A stretch of 8,665 nucleotides of DNA from Candidatus Omnitrophota bacterium. Lineage in GTDB: Bacteria > Ratteibacteria > UBA8468 > B48-G9 > JAFGKM01. Within the stretch, counting starts at the first letter, position 1, and each line of letters opens with the position of its first letter. Positions 5,824 to 8,665 of the stretch are shown one piece after another. The DNA is taken from positions 1 through 8,665 of the forward strand of contig JAMWCA010000050.1 in assembly GCA_023819545.1 (NCBI GenBank), given 5' to 3'. The notes beneath the pieces were generated by a model. That model saw only the letters and a program-made list of their open reading frames with translations, was not told the DNA's origin and searched no databases. The translations under genes were made by a program, and so were the position numbers.

Positions 5824-7077
5824 ATGAGAGAAATGAAAGAAAAATTAGCTAAATTATTATTTGAGACAATTAAAATCACAGTTTGCGTCTACATTTTATT
5901 TTTGTTTACAGATAAAGGGCAAACTATAAGAGAAATATGCATTTATTCACTAACAATTTTCATATTTCTAAGGTGTCTTCTTTTAAAAGACTTTACATTT
6001 TTTAAGGATCTCGTAAAAAATAAATTTTTTATTGTAATTTTATCTTTATGTGTCTCTGGGCTAATATCCTCTTTTATCTCTCCTGACCCTCTCTATTCTC
6101 TAAAATGGTTTAAAAGGACTTATTTACCCTTATTTCTTGTGTCTATCTCAATTGTCTATACTTTTCAAGATGTTTCTTTTTTTAAAAAGATGAAAATTCT
6201 TTTTGTCTTTGTACTTATTTTATTTATAATCCTTACAATAAAAGATTTTTATCAAATGCAAACCATTAAATCTGATGATTTTGCAAAATTTACGAGAAAA
6301 TATATTTATCCCTTAGAGATTTTTATTTTTTCTCCTATGCTATTATTCCTATTAAACGAAAAAAAGCATATTAAATTTATCTGCATTTTAATTTTTATAC
6401 TATCTTTCATAGCAATGATTCTTACTGGTAGTAGAGGTGGATGGCTTGCAATATTTTGTGGATTTTTATTTTTATTATTTTTTGTTGGTTTTTTAAACAA
6501 AAAAATATTTAAAATATTAATCTTTCTTTCATTGAGTGCAATTTTGTTCCTCCTATTGATTTTCTCATCAAATATTGAAAAACCCTCATACTTAAAAATG
6601 AAATTTAAACAATTATTTGAGGGAGATACCTCTTTAAGATTAGAATACGTATGGCCAGGAGCAATAGGAACCTATCTTGAATTACCTTTAGAGAATAAAT
6701 TACTGGGAAGATCTCTTGGAAGAATTACCTATGCGGAGGATTTTTCAAATTGGTACATAAAAAAACACAAAAACTCACCACCTTATATTTATTCTCCACA
6801 TAATTTCTATATTTACTTATTGTACAAGCAGGGAATTGTTGGTTTTTTCATATTCTCTTTTTTGATATATATGATTTTTAAAGAATTGCTTTCCACCCTT
6901 TTAGATGTAAACAAAAATCTAGAATTTAGAAGTTTTGCGTTATTCATTCTTGCATCTTTTATTAATCTATTGGTTCACGGTTTTTTTGAGGATACGCGAT
7001 TTATTCAATGGATATTTATCTTGTCTTTGATTACTGGTTTTAATCATTTAATAAAAAAACAATTATCAGAATCATAA
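5824..7077 (+). CDS. O-antigen ligase/polymerase family membrane protein (WaaL/Wzy-like)
   Basis: This 417-residue polytopic inner-membrane protein has about twelve hydrophobic segments (roughly 13-28, 37-54, 68-85, 100-113, 124-139, 164-177, 183-199, 206-223, 229-247, 336-357, 372-388, 392-410). A large hydrophilic loop (about 250-335) is presumably periplasmic. The family signature TGSRGGWLA (201-209) is clear, followed by DTSLRLEYVW (268-277) in the loop and SPHNFYIYLLYKQGIVGF (324-341). R204 and H326 match the Arg and His known to matter in WaaL-type enzymes. These enzymes take glycan from undecaprenyl diphosphate and join it to lipid A-core (WaaL) or polymerise O-units (Wzy). The two cannot be told apart reliably by sequence. 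An LPS-core setting favours ligase. The start is ATG two bases after the previous stop, without an obvious ribosome site; ATG 5833 is an alternative. Base composition is among the most AT-rich in the window. Confidence 0.8.
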   Translation: MREMKEKLAKLLFETIKITVCVYILFLFTDKGQTIREICIYSLTIFIFLRCLLLKDFTFFKDLVKNKFFIVILSLCVSGLISSFISPDPLYSLKWFKRTYLPLFLVSISIVYTFQDVSFFKKMKILFVFVLILFIILTIKDFYQMQTIKSDDFAKFTRKYIYPLEIFIFSPMLLFLLNEKKHIKFICILIFILSFIAMILTGSRGGWLAIFCGFLFLLFFVGFLNKKIFKILIFLSLSAILFLLLIFSSNIEKPSYLKMKFKQLFEGDTSLRLEYVWPGAIGTYLELPLENKLLGRSLGRITYAEDFSNWYIKKHKNSPPYIYSPHNFYIYLLYKQGIVGFFIFSFLIYMIFKELLSTLLDVNKNLEFRSFALFILASFINLLVHGFFEDTRFIQWIFILSLITGFNHLIKKQLSES

Positions 7078-7078
7078 A

Positions 7079-8239
7079 ATGTTTAAATTTATCTATCCTA
7101 TTCCTGAAATATTGCCTGACAACAGAGCAAGATTTATTCAAATAATCAATACTTGTCATGCATTGGCTAATAAGGGAGTAAAAGTAGAAATTTTAACTGG
7201 GTACAGAAAAGGGTATGATGAAAATAAAATTCTTGAATTTTATGGACTTTCATCAAATGAAAATCTCAAAATAATCCCACTGCCTATCTTAAGAAGAGAA
7301 AAAGAGAAATATTTTAGAATTTCATGCAATGAAGTATTCTATTTCTCTCTTCTATTGCATTTATTTACTCATAAAAAAAGTAACTCTATTATTTTTTGTA
7401 GACATCTTAAACTTGCTAAGTTTTTATTAAAATTCCGTAAATTTTTAAAGCTTCCTATGATTTTTGAAGTTCATGAAATATTTCATAAGAATGAAAACTT
7501 GAAAGAATCCAAAAAAGTAAAAATCAAAAATGTTGAAATTAAAGTTTACAATGAATTTGATATTTTAATATGCATTACTGAACATTTAAAAAATGCCATA
7601 GAGGAATTCCTATGGAAAAAGAATAAAATAGTCATAATTCCTGATGCAGTTAGAGAAGAATGGTTTACCAAAGAGAGAAATTTCAATCCTTCTTTTATTC
7701 TTTACACTGGTAGCTTATATGAATGGAAAGGTGTTGACACTTTGGTCTCTTCCATGAAATTTCTTCCTAATGAAAAACTTTTAATCATCGGCGATGGAGA
7801 AAGATTAAAAGAAATAAAAGATTTGGCAACAAAGGAAAAAGTTGCCCCTAGAGTAATTTTTGTTGGTTCAGTTTCTCATAAAGAGATTCCAAAATATTTA
7901 TCTCAAGCAAAAGTAGCTGTTATACCAAATATATTAAAGGGACCTTCTCTTTTCTCCTCTCCCTTAAAATTATTTGAATACATGGCTTCAGGAATCCCCA
8001 TTGTTGCCTCAGATTTGAAAGTTTTTAGAGAAATATTAAAGCCCAATGAAACTGCCATATTTTTCGAACCAGGAAATCCAGAATCTCTTGCAGAGGCTAT
8101 AAAAAAAATTTTAAATTCAAAAGAATTAGCTGATAAATTAGGTGCAAATGCTAAAAAAATTGCCGAACAATATACTTATGAAAAAAGAGCTGAAAAAATA
8201 TTGAATATTTGCAAGGTCCTAATAAAAAATGACACTTAA
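7079..8239 (+). CDS. GT4 glycosyltransferase (SPLKLFEYMASG subgroup)
   Basis: The 386-residue GT-B protein begins one base after the ligase stop. Its N-terminal domain has FKFIYPIP (2-9), a RARFIQIINTCHALANKG helix (16-33) and FEVHEIFHK (129-137). The donor domain shows ITEHLKNAI (166-174), IPDAV (187-191), LYTGSLYEWKGVD (208-220), LLIIGDGER (234-242) and SPLKLFEYMASGIPIVASD (294-312). The usual first Glu of the E-x7-E motif is absent: position 292 is Phe and only E300 remains. This is the normal pattern of a GT4 subgroup with SP-x-KLFEYMA and not a sign of decay. No ribosome site stands out, so translation probably depends on coupling with the ligase gene. The last 11 bases overlap the next gene. 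The likely job is adding a sugar to the core or O-unit. Donor and acceptor are unknown. Confidence 0.83.
   Translation: MFKFIYPIPEILPDNRARFIQIINTCHALANKGVKVEILTGYRKGYDENKILEFYGLSSNENLKIIPLPILRREKEKYFRISCNEVFYFSLLLHLFTHKKSNSIIFCRHLKLAKFLLKFRKFLKLPMIFEVHEIFHKNENLKESKKVKIKNVEIKVYNEFDILICITEHLKNAIEEFLWKKNKIVIIPDAVREEWFTKERNFNPSFILYTGSLYEWKGVDTLVSSMKFLPNEKLLIIGDGERLKEIKDLATKEKVAPRVIFVGSVSHKEIPKYLSQAKVAVIPNILKGPSLFSSPLKLFEYMASGIPIVASDLKVFREILKPNETAIFFEPGNPESLAEAIKKILNSKELADKLGANAKKIAEQYTYEKRAEKILNICKVLIKNDT
8213..8217 (+). promoter_or_regulatory. Possible ribosome binding site AAGGT for the last, partial gene
   Basis: AAGGT precedes the ATG at 8229 by 11 bases, slightly longer than ideal. It is the only purine-rich match near this start, which itself lies inside the end of the preceding gene. 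Confidence 0.4.
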
Positions 8240-8665
8240 AATTCTTCACACAGAATCATCACCCGGATGGGGTGGGCAAGAAAACAGAATACTTAATGAA
8301 TCCTTAGGATTAGAAAAATTAGGAGCAAAAGTCTATATTTTATGCCAACCTAATAGCATTCTCTCTAAAAAAGCAGAGGAATCTGGAATAGAAGTGTTTA
8401 CCTATCCTTTAAGAAAAAGCTATGACATTAAAGCAATTTACTTTACTATGAAACTTATAAATAAATTAAAAATAGATGTGATAAACTCCCATAGTGGTAA
8501 AGATACTTATATTTCCGCTATTGCAGGGAAGCTTTCAAGAAAGCCTCTTCTTTTGGTAAGAACTCGTCATCTTGCTTTTCCCATTACATCAACTTTCTCC
8601 TATAAGTATCTTTCCCATGTTATTATTACTGTCAGCGAATACGTTAGAAATTATTTAATAAGTAA
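8229..8665 (+). CDS. GT4 glycosyltransferase, N-terminal part (runs off the window)
   Basis: An ATG at 8229 opens a frame without stops through the last base, giving 145 codons. The translation starts MTLKILHTESSPGWGGQENR, the typical first strand and glycine loop of a GT4 acceptor domain (GGQE at 15-18). It continues with VINSHSGKDTYISAIAG (84-100), RTRHL (111-115) and ITVSEYVR (133-140). The paired pattern HS-x-KD followed by RTRHL is one I associate with GT4 proteins of LPS loci in Gram-negative bacteria. The donor-binding C-terminal domain lies outside the window, so completeness and the catalytic Glu cannot be judged. The start overlaps the previous gene by 11 bases, continuing the operon. 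Base composition and codon use are like the neighbours. The family is confident; the sugar is unknown. Confidence 0.78.
   Translation, partial: MTLKILHTESSPGWGGQENRILNESLGLEKLGAKVYILCQPNSILSKKAEESGIEVFTYPLRKSYDIKAIYFTMKLINKLKIDVINSHSGKDTYISAIAGKLSRKPLLLVRTRHLAFPITSTFSYKYLSHVIITVSEYVRNYLIS

Noticed and set aside
8101..8108. A8 run in the GT4 gene after the ligase as a phase-variation tract
   Set aside because: A single run encoding Ile-Lys-Lys-Ile in an AT-rich gene is expected by chance, and no others are clustered with it.
7079..8239. Loss of the first Glu of the E-x7-E motif as a sign of an inactive enzyme
   Set aside because: The SPLKLFEYMASG form is a regular GT4 subgroup pattern, and all other donor-domain motifs are intact.

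Overview
This window is the interior of a co-directional lipopolysaccharide (LPS) core / O-antigen assembly locus from a low-GC Gram-negative bacterium. All eight genes are on the + strand. Seven are glycosyltransferases: five of the GT4 fold (GT-B, retaining) and two of family GT9 (ADP-heptose transferases). The eighth is a polytopic membrane protein of the WaaL/Wzy O-antigen ligase-polymerase superfamily. ADP-heptose transferases imply an outer membrane with LPS. Arginine is written mostly AGA/AGG, isoleucine often ATA, and the proteins are rich in Lys, Glu and Ile. That composition is common in thermophilic low-GC lineages such as Thermodesulfobacteriota, thermophilic Nitrospirota and Aquificota, but the taxonomic guess is inference only.

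Layout. Positions 1-239 are non-coding. The first 180 bases are clearly richer in GC (about 41% by hand count) than the 60 bases that follow (about 18%). They contain diverged copies of a short palindromic CATTGC...GCAAT intergenic repeat (1-21 and 51-88). Next comes a perfect 9-bp inverted repeat (171-195), then an exact TATAAT -10 box (223-228) only 11 bases before the first ATG. The genes then follow without a break: a WaaG-like GT4 (240-1337), a WaaQ/HepIII-type GT9 (1313-2497), a second GT9 (2481-3623), GT4 (3586-4686), GT4 (4679-5821), O-antigen ligase/polymerase (5824-7077), GT4 (7079-8239), and the first 145 codons of another GT4 (8229 to the window end).

Adjacent genes overlap by 8 to 38 bases or are separated by 1 to 2 bases. 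There is no room for internal promoters or terminators between genes, so this is read as one translationally coupled operon. Working together, the GT9 enzymes would add heptose or a related sugar to the inner core. The GT4 enzymes would extend the core or the O-unit on the cytoplasmic face. The membrane protein would join or polymerise lipid-carried glycan on the periplasmic face. No sugar-nucleotide synthesis, flippase or Kdo genes are visible, so the locus must continue outside the window or depend on genes elsewhere.

I did not find a clearly novel biological system. The most useful items for follow-up are the structured, compositionally distinct leader region, the leaderless-looking start of the operon, the Cys-rich tails of the two GT9 enzymes, and a cluster of homopolymer runs in the fourth gene.
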